A stretch of 64,000 nt of DNA from Buttiauxella gaviniae ATCC 51604 (lineage in GTDB: Bacteria; Pseudomonadota; Gammaproteobacteria; Enterobacterales; Enterobacteriaceae): contig NZ_LXEP01000032.1 of the NCBI RefSeq assembly GCF_001654835.1, positions 1-64,000 on the forward strand, given 5' to 3'. This document shows, in pieces, positions 55,700 to 64,000 of this stretch (positions are counted from its first letter, which is position 1; each line of letters begins with the position of its first letter). The position numbers and the translations under genes were made by a program. The notes beneath the pieces are model-generated. The model worked only from the letters and a program-made list of their open reading frames with translations, searched no databases and was not told where the DNA came from.

Positions 55700-57989
55700 T
55701 ATGCATCGTCGTCTGGCATGGGGTTGGCTTGCGATAGTCACTGTGCTGGTGGTGTTGCTCGCAATGTTGTTGCCAAAGGCTCGGCTCGACAGCAGTGTGC
55801 TGTCGCTGCTGCCTGCCAGCAGCCTCGGTAAAGTTCCGCCACAAATCGAGAACGGTTTTTTGCAACGTCTCGATAGACAAATGATGTGGATGGTCAGCCC
55901 CGGCAATCAACCCGATCCAGCTGCCGCGCAATGGTGGCAAACGCAACTGCAACAGCAGCCATTCCTTGCGGGTGTGCAGGGGCCGATGGATGCAAAGGGT
56001 CAGCAGGAGTGGGGGAAATTCTACTTCGAGCATCGCAACGGCCTGGTTGATAGCCAAACTCGCGATCGTTTACAAAATGGTGGCGAAGCCCAGGCTCAGT
56101 GGGTGTTGTCGCAACTTTACTCGGCGTTTTCTGGCGTCAGTGGTAAAGAGCTGACAAACGATCCGTTGATGCTGGTGCGTGGGTCACAACTGGCGCTGCA
56201 ACAAACGGCCAGTCAGATGCGATTGATGAACGGCTGGCTGGTGGCACGTGATAAACAAGGGCGTTACTGGTATTTGCTACACGGTGAACTAAAAGGTTCA
56301 TCGTTTGATATGCAGCAGGGGCGCGAAGCGGTTGAGCAACTGCAAGCCTTGAAGCAAAACCTGAAACAGCACTTCCCGCAGGCTGAAGTGATGTCGCGTG
56401 GCACACTTTTCTACAGTGATTACGCAAGTCAGCAGGCAAAGCATGATGTTTCAACGCTTGGCCTGGCAACGGTGATTGGCGTGTTGCTACTGGTGCTTGC
56501 GGTGTTTCGCTCGGTACGGCCTCTACTGTTGTGTGCCACATCGGTTGCTATCGGAGCACTGGCTGGCACCGCTATCACACTACTTTGCTTTGGTGAACTG
56601 CACCTGATGACGCTTGTTATGAGCATGAGCATCGTTGGTGTTTCGGCCGATTACACGCTCTATTATCTCACTGAACGCATGGTGCATGGCCGAGAAAACT
56701 CGCCCATCACGAGTTTACGCAAAGTGCTTCCTGCTTTACTGCTGGCGCTGGCGACAACCGCTATTGCTTACCTGATTATGATCCTCGCGCCGTTCCCCGG
56801 CATTCGCCAACTCGCCGTCTTTGCCGCCAGTGGTTTAATTGCCTCCTGCCTGACGGTCGTGTGCTGGTACCCGTTTGCGGTGCGCGGCTTGCCGGTTAAG
56901 GCTGTGCCTTGTAGCCGGTTACTTACTGCCTGGCTTGATGCATGGCAGAACAAAAAAGCAGTGCGCGTTGGCGTGCCGCTCGCCTTGTTGGTGGTTAGCC
57001 TCACAGGAATTGCCTCCTTAAAAATCAATGACGATATCGCCAGTTTCCAGGCATTGCCGCAGGATCTGGTACGTGAAGAGCAGGCCATTACCGCTTTAAC
57101 CGGGCAGGGTATGGACCAGAAATGGTTCGTGGTTTATGGCGATACCGCCGAGCAAACGCTGCAACGCCTGGAAAAACTGGCTCCTGAACTTGCAGAGGCT
57201 AAAAAGCAAAAAGCTATCGAGAGCTATCGCCTGATTCCTTTAGCCTCTCTTGAGCAGCAACAGGCGGATTTGCTTCTGCTGCGCGAAGCCGCCCCTATAT
57301 TGCAAAAACGTCTTGCCGAAAGCGGCATTCCGGTGACTGCACCTAATTTACAGCAGATGGCAGTGACTCCGGATCTTTGGCAAAAAAGCGTGATTAGTAG
57401 CGGCTGGCGCTTGTTGTGGGTATCGCTGCCTGACGGTAAAAGCGGCGCGCTAGTGCCGGTAAATGGCGTTCACAATAGTGAATTACTTGCCAACATTGCA
57501 GCAAAGTTGCCTGGCGTAAGTTGGGTCGACAGAAAAGTGATGTTTAATGAATTATTCAGCCACTTCCGTAGTTTGTTGACTATTTTACTGGCTGCGGCAG
57601 TCGTGGCGATTGCCATCAGCTATGTGCTGCGACTCGGTGTAAAACGCGGGTTATTAAGTGTTGTACCTTCGCTGTTATCGCTGGGTTGTGGGCTTGCAGC
57701 ACTTGCCTTCAGTGGACATACATTAAACCTGTTCTCACTATTGGCGCTGGTGTTAGTCCTCGGGATTGGCATCAATTACACGCTGTTCTTTAGTAACCCA
57801 CGCGGCACCCCGTTGACGTCGCTTCTGGCAATAAGTGTGGCATTGCTGACCACACTCTTCACATTAGGCATGTTGGTCTTTAGCCAGACACAAGCCATCG
57901 CAAGCTTTGGCATTGTGCTCAGTTGCGGCATCTTCTGTGCATTCCTGACAGCCCCCTTAGCCCTACCTACTCAGGGAAAGAGAGAATAA
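55671..57989 (+). CDS. MMPL/RND-type exporter of the APE cluster
   Basis: 772-residue inner-membrane exporter with two repeats, each a first helix, a large periplasmic loop and a five-helix bundle (VIGVLLLVLAVFRSVRPLL region near residue 270, ALVLVLGIGINYTLFF near 690). MMPL proteins move lipids out of the inner membrane. ATG 55671 overlaps the LolA-like gene by 29 bases; ATG 55701, just after that stop, is an alternative that loses ten residues. Neither has a good ribosome-binding site. Confidence 0.88.
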   Translation: MKSSSASLSNMHRRLAWGWLAIVTVLVVLLAMLLPKARLDSSVLSLLPASSLGKVPPQIENGFLQRLDRQMMWMVSPGNQPDPAAAQWWQTQLQQQPFLAGVQGPMDAKGQQEWGKFYFEHRNGLVDSQTRDRLQNGGEAQAQWVLSQLYSAFSGVSGKELTNDPLMLVRGSQLALQQTASQMRLMNGWLVARDKQGRYWYLLHGELKGSSFDMQQGREAVEQLQALKQNLKQHFPQAEVMSRGTLFYSDYASQQAKHDVSTLGLATVIGVLLLVLAVFRSVRPLLLCATSVAIGALAGTAITLLCFGELHLMTLVMSMSIVGVSADYTLYYLTERMVHGRENSPITSLRKVLPALLLALATTAIAYLIMILAPFPGIRQLAVFAASGLIASCLTVVCWYPFAVRGLPVKAVPCSRLLTAWLDAWQNKKAVRVGVPLALLVVSLTGIASLKINDDIASFQALPQDLVREEQAITALTGQGMDQKWFVVYGDTAEQTLQRLEKLAPELAEAKKQKAIESYRLIPLASLEQQQADLLLLREAAPILQKRLAESGIPVTAPNLQQMAVTPDLWQKSVISSGWRLLWVSLPDGKSGALVPVNGVHNSELLANIAAKLPGVSWVDRKVMFNELFSHFRSLLTILLAAAVVAIAISYVLRLGVKRGLLSVVPSLLSLGCGLAALAFSGHTLNLFSLLALVLVLGIGINYTLFFSNPRGTPLTSLLAISVALLTTLFTLGMLVFSQTQAIASFGIVLSCGIFCAFLTAPLALPTQGKRE

Positions 57990-58564
57990 TGAAAATACTA
58001 CCTACACTGGCATTGTTGCTTGGCTCCTTATTATTGAGTGCGTGCAGCACAACAAAACCAGATAGCTCAAGGCCGCAGGCCTGGTTAAAAGCCGGCACTT
58101 TAGTGACGTTGCCCCCGCCTGGGATTTCGCCGTCAATTACCCAACAACAATTACTGACTGCGCAAGTCAAAGGCAAAACCCAATCATTGATGGTGTTGCT
58201 CAATGCCGACCAGCAGAAAATCATGCTGGCTGGTTTGTCGCCGTTAGGGATTCGTTTATTCCGGCTGACTTATGACAGTCAGGGCGTGAAAACCGAGCAG
58301 TCATTGACGCTGCCAGAATTGCCTCCAGCAAGTCAGGTTCTTGCCGATATTATGTTGAGCTACTGGCCGATAAGCGCCTGGCAGCCGCAGTTACCTAAAG
58401 GCTGGACATTAAAGGATATCGATTCCCGCCGCGAACTGCGAGATGACCAGGGGGAGTTGATTGAGACAATCCATTATCTGATGCGTAACGGCAGTCGTCA
58501 GCCGGTGAGTGTGCACCACCATCGTTTCGGTTATGTCATCAGCATTCATCATCTGGACAGCTAA
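57989..58564 (+). CDS. DUF3261-like lipoprotein of the APE cluster
   Basis: 191-residue lipoprotein with signal and lipobox LLLSAC (Cys at 18). The ATG shares one base with the exporter stop (TAATG), and AGAGAG lies upstream. No catalytic motif. It probably acts as an outer-membrane acceptor partner of the LolA-like carrier, comparable to LolB. Confidence 0.83.
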   Translation: MKILPTLALLLGSLLLSACSTTKPDSSRPQAWLKAGTLVTLPPPGISPSITQQQLLTAQVKGKTQSLMVLLNADQQKIMLAGLSPLGIRLFRLTYDSQGVKTEQSLTLPELPPASQVLADIMLSYWPISAWQPQLPKGWTLKDIDSRRELRDDQGELIETIHYLMRNGSRQPVSVHHHRFGYVISIHHLDS

Positions 58565-58566
58565 TT

Positions 58567-59739
58567 ATGATTACTCTATCTGCTGCCGGAATGGTCAACG
58601 CGTTAGGTAACAACCTTGACGAAATCGCAGCAAATTTGCAGGCCAACACGGCACCTGGTATGGGGCCAGATACCGATGACTGGTTGCAGCAGGGCGAATG
58701 TTGGGTCGGGCGTGTTTGTGGAGAATTACCAGAAATAGCGCCAGAAATGGCGCAGTACAACAGCCGAAATAACCGTCTGTTATTGGCTGCTCTGGCGCAA
58801 ATTCGCCCGCAGGTGGATGACGCCATTGCACGATACGGAAACGAGCGCGTGGCAGTCGTGTTGGGGACCAGTACTTCAGGGCTTGATGAAGGTGACCGTA
58901 TGGTCAGCGGCAGCCACGAAGGTTCTCCACCCGCTTCTTATTATTACGGCCAGCAAGAGCTTGGCGATCCCTCACGTTTTCTGAGCGACTATTTGCAACT
59001 GTTTGGTCCGGCGTTGACGATTTCAACCGCCTGTTCTTCCAGCGCGCGAGCAATGATTACCGGTAAAAGGCTAATTGAGTCGGGAATGGTGGATGCTGCG
59101 ATTGTGGGTGGCGCAGATACCCTCAGCCGCATGCCTATCAACGGTTTCAATAGCCTGGAGTCATTAAGTAACGTGCGCTGCAAGCCGTTTAGCGCCGAGC
59201 GCAACGGCATTACCATTGGTGAAGCCGGTGCATTGATATTACTGACCAAAGAGCCGGGTAAAGTCTGTTTACTGGGAGTGGGTGAGTCGTCTGATGCCTG
59301 GCATATGTCAGCCCCACATCCGGAAGGTCTTGGGGCTATTCGCGCAATTGAAATGGCGCTGCGTGAGGCCAGAATCGGCGCGCATGATATTGGCTATATT
59401 AATATGCACGGTACTGCCACGCGTCTGAATGACGAAATCGAGGCGAAAGTGGTAAATCAACTTTTTGGCGAAAGCGTGCCTGCCAGTTCCACTAAGCACC
59501 TTACCGGGCATACGCTAGGCGCTGCGGGTGCTTGTGAAGCGGTGCTCTGTTATATGCTGCTAGCACGCGACTTACTGCTGCCTGCACAAGATTTCACTGA
59601 CGCGCATCAAGACATGAGCCTTGCGGCCTGTGGTCTACTCACCGCGCCAAAACCATTCCTCAAACCGATAATGCTATCGAACTCATTTGCTTTTGGCGGC
59701 AATAATGCTTGCCTGATTTTTGGAGTTTCTCATGACTGA
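58567..59739 (+). CDS. apeO: Ketosynthase ApeO
   Basis: 390-residue beta-ketoacyl-ACP synthase with a complete triad: Cys156 (ISTACSSSAR), His281 (NMHGTATRLND) and His315 (STKHLTGHTLGAAG), with Lys310. It should be the condensing partner of the Cys-less ApeC-like protein at 48707, forming a KS/chain-length-factor pair that elongates the polyene. It overlaps apeP by eight bases. Confidence 0.9.
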   Translation: MITLSAAGMVNALGNNLDEIAANLQANTAPGMGPDTDDWLQQGECWVGRVCGELPEIAPEMAQYNSRNNRLLLAALAQIRPQVDDAIARYGNERVAVVLGTSTSGLDEGDRMVSGSHEGSPPASYYYGQQELGDPSRFLSDYLQLFGPALTISTACSSSARAMITGKRLIESGMVDAAIVGGADTLSRMPINGFNSLESLSNVRCKPFSAERNGITIGEAGALILLTKEPGKVCLLGVGESSDAWHMSAPHPEGLGAIRAIEMALREARIGAHDIGYINMHGTATRLNDEIEAKVVNQLFGESVPASSTKHLTGHTLGAAGACEAVLCYMLLARDLLLPAQDFTDAHQDMSLAACGLLTAPKPFLKPIMLSNSFAFGGNNACLIFGVSHD

Positions 59740-60190
59740 TTTTCTTGCCCCACAACACTACCTGCCGCACGAAGCACCCATGTGCTTGCTTGAATCGGTA
59801 GTGGCGGTGGAACAAGAAAGTGCGCATTGTCGGGTCACGGTGAGAAACCCTGGTGTGCTTGCACCTTTTCTAGATGCCGAAGGCAATTTACCGGGCTGGT
59901 TTGCTATTGAATTGATTGCCCAGACGGTCGGCGTGTGGTCAGGCTGGCATGCGAAAAAAAACGGTGAAGAAGAAAGCCTGGTTGGAATGCTGCTGGGTGG
60001 GCGGGGAATACGCTGCCCGGCAGGCATTTTCCCACAAGGTACGCTACTGGAATGCCACGTCACGCTGCTGATGCGTGATGAGAAGATTGGTAGTTTTGAA
60101 GGACAAATTCTCGCGGACGGCAACGTACTGGCGAGCGGGCGAGTTAATACATATCAGCCTGATAATAATGAATTAAAACAATTATTTTGA
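59732..60190 (+). CDS. apeP: Hot-dog dehydratase subunit ApeP
   Basis: 152-residue FabA/FabZ-like dehydratase. His in YLPHEAPMCLLESV, and the Glu in AIELIAQTVGVWSGWH is at the second catalytic position. ATG 59732 with GGAG upstream overlaps apeO (ATGACTGA). It acts with ApeI to dehydrate each beta-hydroxyacyl intermediate, giving conjugated double bonds. Confidence 0.88.
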   Translation: MTDFLAPQHYLPHEAPMCLLESVVAVEQESAHCRVTVRNPGVLAPFLDAEGNLPGWFAIELIAQTVGVWSGWHAKKNGEEESLVGMLLGGRGIRCPAGIFPQGTLLECHVTLLMRDEKIGSFEGQILADGNVLASGRVNTYQPDNNELKQLF

Positions 60191-60202
60191 TGGGATAGCA
60201 AG

Positions 60203-60934
60203 ATGACACAGACGGTATTAGTAACCGGCGCTAGCAAGGGGATTGGCAAGGCGATTGCTCTGGGGCTTGCCGCCGATGGATTTGCGGTGGTGGTGCATTA
60301 CCATCGTGACGAAGCGGGCGCACTGGATACGCTTGAGCAAATTACGGCTCAGGGCGGAAAAGGGCGCGTGATGCAGTTTGATAGCTCAGACCGTAGCCAA
60401 TGCCGCAGTGTCCTTGAGGCTGATATCGAAACCCACGGTGCATATTGGGGGGTGGTCAATAATGCGGGTATGACTCGCGATGGCGCATTTCCTGCACTCA
60501 GTGATGATGATTGGGATGGTGTTATTCGTACCAATCTCGACAGCTTTTACAATGTGATACAGCCGTGCGTCATGCCGATGATTGGCCTGCGCAAAGGTGG
60601 GCGCATTATTACACTTTCTTCGGTTTCTGGCCTGATGGGCAACCGTGGTCAGGTGAACTATAGCGCGGCAAAAGCGGGCATTATCGGCGCAACTAAAGCG
60701 CTGGCGATAGAACTGGCAAAGCGCAAAATCACCGTAAACTGTATTGCTCCGGGTTTGATTGATACCGGCATGATTGAGATGGAAGAGGCGGCGCTTACTG
60801 AAGCAATGCGTATGATTCCATTGCAACGTATGGGCCAACCCGAAGAAGTGGCGGGGCTTGCGCGTTACCTGATGTCACCTATTGCGGGCTACGTTACGCG
60901 CCAGGTTATCTCCATCAATGGAGGTATGCTGTGA
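60203..60934 (+). CDS. apeQ: Beta-ketoacyl-ACP reductase ApeQ
   Basis: FabG-like SDR of 243 residues. TGASKGIG at 8-15, catalytic Ser140, Tyr153 and Lys157 (SSVSG..NYSAAKAG), and C-terminal NGGML. It reduces the keto group in every elongation cycle. It overlaps apeR by four bases. Confidence 0.92.
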   Translation: MTQTVLVTGASKGIGKAIALGLAADGFAVVVHYHRDEAGALDTLEQITAQGGKGRVMQFDSSDRSQCRSVLEADIETHGAYWGVVNNAGMTRDGAFPALSDDDWDGVIRTNLDSFYNVIQPCVMPMIGLRKGGRIITLSSVSGLMGNRGQVNYSAAKAGIIGATKALAIELAKRKITVNCIAPGLIDTGMIEMEEAALTEAMRMIPLQRMGQPEEVAGLARYLMSPIAGYVTRQVISINGGML

Positions 60935-62157
60935 TTAAGCGTGTAGTAGTAACCGGAATGGGTGGCGTGACGGCATTTGGCACTAACTGGCAGGATGTAG
61001 CAGCGGGCTTGAAGTCTGGTAAAAACGCGGTCCGTCATATGCCAGAGTGGCAGGTTTACGATGGGCTGAACACCATGCTCGGTGCGCCGGTCGATAATTT
61101 TACTTTACCGGAGCACTACACGCGAAAGCGTATACGGGCGATGGGGCGCGTTTCGCTGCTGGCGACCAGGGCCACGGAACTTGCGCTAATTCAGGCGGGT
61201 TTGCTCGACGACCCTATTCTTACCAGTGGCGAAACTGGTATTGCCTACGGTTCTTCGACCGGAAGCACCGGGCCGGTGAGCGAGTTCGCTACCATGCTCA
61301 CTGAAAAACACACCCGTAATATTACCGGCACCACTTATGTGCAGATGATGCCACATACCGCGGCGGTCAATACCGGATTGTTTTTTGGCTTGCGTGGACG
61401 GGTGATCCCAACCTCCAGTGCTTGCACGTCAGGTAGTCAGGCGATTGGTTATGCCTGGGAAGCGATTCGCCATGGTTACCAGACAGTGATGGTTGCGGGG
61501 GGAGCAGAAGAGTTATGTCCTTCGGAAGCGGCGGTATTTGATACGCTTTTTGCCACCAGCCAGCGTAACGATCGGCCAAAGAGCACACCGTCCCCGTTTG
61601 ATAAACAACGAGATGGGCTAGTAATTGGTGAAGGTGCGGGGACATTGATCCTTGAAGATCTCGATCATGCCCTGGCACGTGGCGCGACAATCTATGCTGA
61701 AATTGTCGGCTTTCATACCAATTGTGATGCAGCACATATCACGCAGCCGCAGAAAGAAACCATGCAAATCTGTATCGAGCGCGGCTTGGTTTCCGCTGGG
61801 CTTGAGGCTCGCGACATTGGATACATTAACGCCCATGGCACCGCAACCGATCGTGGTGACATTGCGGAAAGTCACGCTACGGCGGCAATTTTTGGTGCCA
61901 ATACGCCTATATCTTCACTGAAAAGTTATTTGGGCCATACGCTCGGTGCATGTGGTGCGCTGGAAGCGTGGATGAGTATCGAGATGATGCGTGAAGGTTG
62001 GTTTGCCGAAACACTCAACTTGACTGAACCTGATGAGGCGTGCGGCGAGCTCGATTACATCATGGGTGGAGCGCGCAAAATCGACACTGAGTTTGTGCAG
62101 AGCAATAATTTCGCCTTTGGTGGAATTAACACGTCACTGGTGATGCGCCGTTGGTAG
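60931..62157 (+). CDS. apeR: Second ketosynthase ApeR
   Basis: 408-residue beta-ketoacyl-ACP synthase (FabF-like) with intact Cys165 (TSSACTSGSQA), His302 (INAHGTATDRGD) and His336 (SYLGHTLGACG). In described APE clusters ApeR is an additional KS outside the ApeO-ApeC pair, possibly acting early in chain building. It overlaps the phosphopantetheinyl transferase gene by seven bases. Confidence 0.9.
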   Translation: MIKRVVVTGMGGVTAFGTNWQDVAAGLKSGKNAVRHMPEWQVYDGLNTMLGAPVDNFTLPEHYTRKRIRAMGRVSLLATRATELALIQAGLLDDPILTSGETGIAYGSSTGSTGPVSEFATMLTEKHTRNITGTTYVQMMPHTAAVNTGLFFGLRGRVIPTSSACTSGSQAIGYAWEAIRHGYQTVMVAGGAEELCPSEAAVFDTLFATSQRNDRPKSTPSPFDKQRDGLVIGEGAGTLILEDLDHALARGATIYAEIVGFHTNCDAAHITQPQKETMQICIERGLVSAGLEARDIGYINAHGTATDRGDIAESHATAAIFGANTPISSLKSYLGHTLGACGALEAWMSIEMMREGWFAETLNLTEPDEACGELDYIMGGARKIDTEFVQSNNFAFGGINTSLVMRRW

Positions 62158-62765
62158 TCAACGGCTATCACCTGGCATTTGCCGATGCGGCGTGTTTAGC
62201 GGGTGATGTACTCGCTACACGCTGGATGTCACCTGAATTGCTGGAAGAGGCACCCGTGGGGTTGCGCCGCGCAGAATGGCTGGCTGCCAGAATTTTGCTG
62301 GCGATGCTGCTCAATGACGGCCCGTTACCGAAATTAGATCGGGGCGCTCACGGCAAACCGTTTCATCCGGCACTGCCTGCTTTTAATATCAGTAACACGG
62401 GTTCATCTGTTGCGGTGCTGGTGGGTGAAGGAGATGTGGGTTGCGATATTGAGTTCATTCGCCCGCGTGCGCGTTTCATGGCGATTGCCCGGCATAGTTT
62501 TGGTGCGCCACTTTGTGATTGGCTAGAATCGTTGCCTGAAGATGAAAAAATGGTGTCGTTCTGGCGCTTGTGGACGGCGCACGAGGCGGTGCTCAAGCAG
62601 CGTGGAGGAACGGTCTGGCAAATGAATCAGCTCAATTTACCGCTGGAGTCACTTTGCCCGCCAGACCGATATCTTCATCATGCTTGCGTCGAAAACCGGC
62701 TGATCGCGTGTTGCGGCGAGCAGCCGTTTCCCGATAGTTTTGCACCCGTAATGATTATTGTCTAA
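62151..62765 (+). CDS. Phosphopantetheinyl transferase of the APE cluster
   Basis: 204-residue Sfp/AcpT-like enzyme, start TTG 62151 inside the apeR end. Motifs: HGKPFHP and FNISNTGSSVAV (substrate loop), Asp99 in GCDIEFI (Mg2+), and WTAHEAVLKQRGG (Glu and Lys). It would convert both cluster ACPs to their holo form, making the pathway independent of housekeeping enzymes. Its end overlaps the convergent decarboxylase by eleven bases. The unusual start is the main uncertainty. Confidence 0.87.
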   Translation: MVVNGYHLAFADAACLAGDVLATRWMSPELLEEAPVGLRRAEWLAARILLAMLLNDGPLPKLDRGAHGKPFHPALPAFNISNTGSSVAVLVGEGDVGCDIEFIRPRARFMAIARHSFGAPLCDWLESLPEDEKMVSFWRLWTAHEAVLKQRGGTVWQMNQLNLPLESLCPPDRYLHHACVENRLIACCGEQPFPDSFAPVMIIV

Positions 62766-64000
62766 GCGCCCAGATGTGATAAACCCCATCAATCAATTCT
62801 GCGCCCTCTAGTTCTTTCTCAAAACCTGGGAATTTCTCTCCCCACTGGGCAATACTGCGAATGTATTTCAGCCACGGACCGTCCGCTGCGCCGAAGCTTT
62901 CACCAGGCATCACAATCGGAATGCCCGGAGGGTAAGGAATCACCCCGACGGCAGAAATACGGTTCGGTAATTGGTCGATAGGTAAATGGTCTGCTTTGCC
63001 TGCCATATGTTGTTGGAAGGCAATGCGCGGGCGTTTTGCCGGAACGGGAATATTGCCAAATGCCTCTGCCTGCAGTTTGTCCATCTGGCTGGTTTTCATG
63101 TAGTTAAACATCTCATCGCACAGATCTTTTAGCCCCATACCCGCATAGCGCGCGGCGTCGGCACTGATAAGGTCGGGCAAGCAGCGTTTGAGTTGCGTGT
63201 TGTTGTCGTAGTCATCTTTAAACTCCAGCAACACGTTAATCAGCGTGCCCCATTTGCCTTTTGTTACGCCGATTGAGAACAGGCACAGCACCATAAAATC
63301 GGTGGTACGCGAGGGGACGATCCCACGCTCGCCAAGGTAGGCGGTCACCATCGCGGCAGGAATACCTGACTCAAGTAAGTTGCCATCATCTCCCATCCCG
63401 GGAGCAAGGATCCCGGCTTTGATCGGATCAAGTAAACACCATTCATCTTCCAGTTGCTCAAAGCCGTGCCATTTATCGCCAGGCTTCAGTGTCCAACAGG
63501 CGGGATCGGTGGTGAGTTGCTCACGTGAGGCTTGAACAAACGGTACTTCAGCACCGGACGCATCGGTAATGGTTGGTGCATTCCACGGGGTGAAAAACCA
63601 CTCGCCTTTTTTGGCAAACGCAGCATGCACTTTCGCCAGCGCAAGACGGAAATCCACAGCTTCAACGATCACTTCCTGGGTCAGCGCTTCACCCTGGCCG
63701 CCATCCATCATCGCAGCACCAATTTCGTTGGAGGCGATAATCGCATACAGCGGGGAAGTAGTGGCTTGCAGCATATATGACTCGTTAAACCGCGAATGCT
63801 CGACGGGCTTTTTGCCGTTGCGAATATGGATGTATGAGGCTTGCGACAGTGCTGCCAATAGTTTGTGTGTTGAGTGAGTAGCAAAAACCGTTGGCCCATT
63901 GCGGTCAAAATCTTTCGGATCTCCACGCATGGCAAAGCGACCTTTGTACATCGGATTGAAGCGGGCATAGGCATACCATGCTTCGTCGAAGTGAATCTGG
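62755..64000 (-). CDS. Basic amino-acid decarboxylase, AdiA-like (partial)
   Basis: The open frame continues to the window edge, where QIHFDEAWYAYARFNP, a PLP-contact motif of the group III Orn/Lys/Arg decarboxylases, is encoded. The Schiff-base Lys is in THSTHKLLAALSQASYIHI. The sequence follows arginine decarboxylase AdiA most closely (SRFNESYMLQATTSPLY, SILAPGMG-type block KAGILAPGMGDDG, VIPYPPGIPIVMPGE). Here 415 codons of a usual 750 are present. Such enzymes consume cytoplasmic protons during acid stress. I cannot exclude lysine or ornithine as substrate. Confidence 0.88.
   Translation of the reverse strand, partial: QIHFDEAWYAYARFNPMYKGRFAMRGDPKDFDRNGPTVFATHSTHKLLAALSQASYIHIRNGKKPVEHSRFNESYMLQATTSPLYAIIASNEIGAAMMDGGQGEALTQEVIVEAVDFRLALAKVHAAFAKKGEWFFTPWNAPTITDASGAEVPFVQASREQLTTDPACWTLKPGDKWHGFEQLEDEWCLLDPIKAGILAPGMGDDGNLLESGIPAAMVTAYLGERGIVPSRTTDFMVLCLFSIGVTKGKWGTLINVLLEFKDDYDNNTQLKRCLPDLISADAARYAGMGLKDLCDEMFNYMKTSQMDKLQAEAFGNIPVPAKRPRIAFQQHMAGKADHLPIDQLPNRISAVGVIPYPPGIPIVMPGESFGAADGPWLKYIRSIAQWGEKFPGFEKELEGAELIDGVYHIWALRQ

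Overview
The window is a chromosomal segment of a Gram-negative enteric bacterium (order Enterobacterales, most likely family Enterobacteriaceae). The gene order agp-yccJ-wrbA-ymdF-rutGFEDCBA/rutR-putA/putP-efeUOB-phoH-(serX tRNA)-ghrA-ycdX-ycdY-ycdZ-csgGFED/csgBAC-ymdA follows the E. coli/Salmonella 22-24 min region, and ERIC and REP-like repeats sit in the intergenic gaps. Several blocks absent from that place in E. coli K-12 are spliced in, so it is not E. coli. I cannot fix the genus from sequence reading alone.

Layout. 0-2 kb: decayed remnant of an amino-acid-type periplasmic binding protein, then an HD-GYP protein. 2.2-8.9 kb: an accessory uptake locus, an FbpABC/AfuABC-type ABC transporter (binding protein, fused double permease, ATPase) next to a CitA/DcuS-type sensor kinase and its response regulator. 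9.2-12.3 kb: a predicted outer-membrane barrel, a 47-residue membrane protein, an SDR oxidoreductase and an HxlR regulator. 12.5-15.2 kb: agp, yccJ, wrbA, ymdF. 15.3-22.7 kb: an EamA exporter, the complete rut pyrimidine-degradation operon and rutR. 22.7-29.2 kb: an LprI-like protein and the divergent putA/putP pair. 29.3-34.1 kb: efeUOB iron uptake and phoH. 34.3-39.7 kb: a complete chbBCARFG chitobiose operon, located here rather than at its E. coli K-12 site. 39.9-40.5 kb: two identical tRNA-Ser(GGA) genes plus a 3' remnant of a third. 40.7-43.6 kb: ghrA, ycdX, ycdY, ycdZ. 43.6-48.5 kb: the two curli operons and ymdA. 48.7-62.8 kb: a one-directional aryl-polyene (APE) type II polyketide/fatty-acid-like cluster. 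62.8 kb to the edge: an AdiA-like basic amino-acid decarboxylase, cut by the window end.

How parts work together. The curli operons make extracellular amyloid under CsgD, and the adjoining APE cluster encodes a dissociated type II synthase: a ketosynthase (KS) with a KS-like partner, a second KS, two acyl carrier proteins (ACPs), a ketoreductase, two dehydratases, an acyl-ACP ligase and a phosphopantetheinyl transferase. It also carries acyltransferase, glycosyltransferase and LolA/MMPL/lipoprotein genes that would anchor a polyene in the outer membrane. I see no aromatic ammonia lyase and no methyltransferase in it, so the starter aryl acid must come from elsewhere or the product differs from the described APEs. 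rut, put and chb scavenge nitrogen and carbon from pyrimidines, proline and chitin sugars.

The most notable local signals are: (1) the APE cluster without a lyase; (2) a CsgA with four instead of five amyloid repeats, lacking the R1 equivalent; (3) ERIC elements in the leaders of rutA and putP, one adding a PutA-type GTTGCA hexamer and one lying between a sigma-54-like promoter and rutA; (4) the duplicated and truncated tRNA-Ser genes beside the relocated chb operon.
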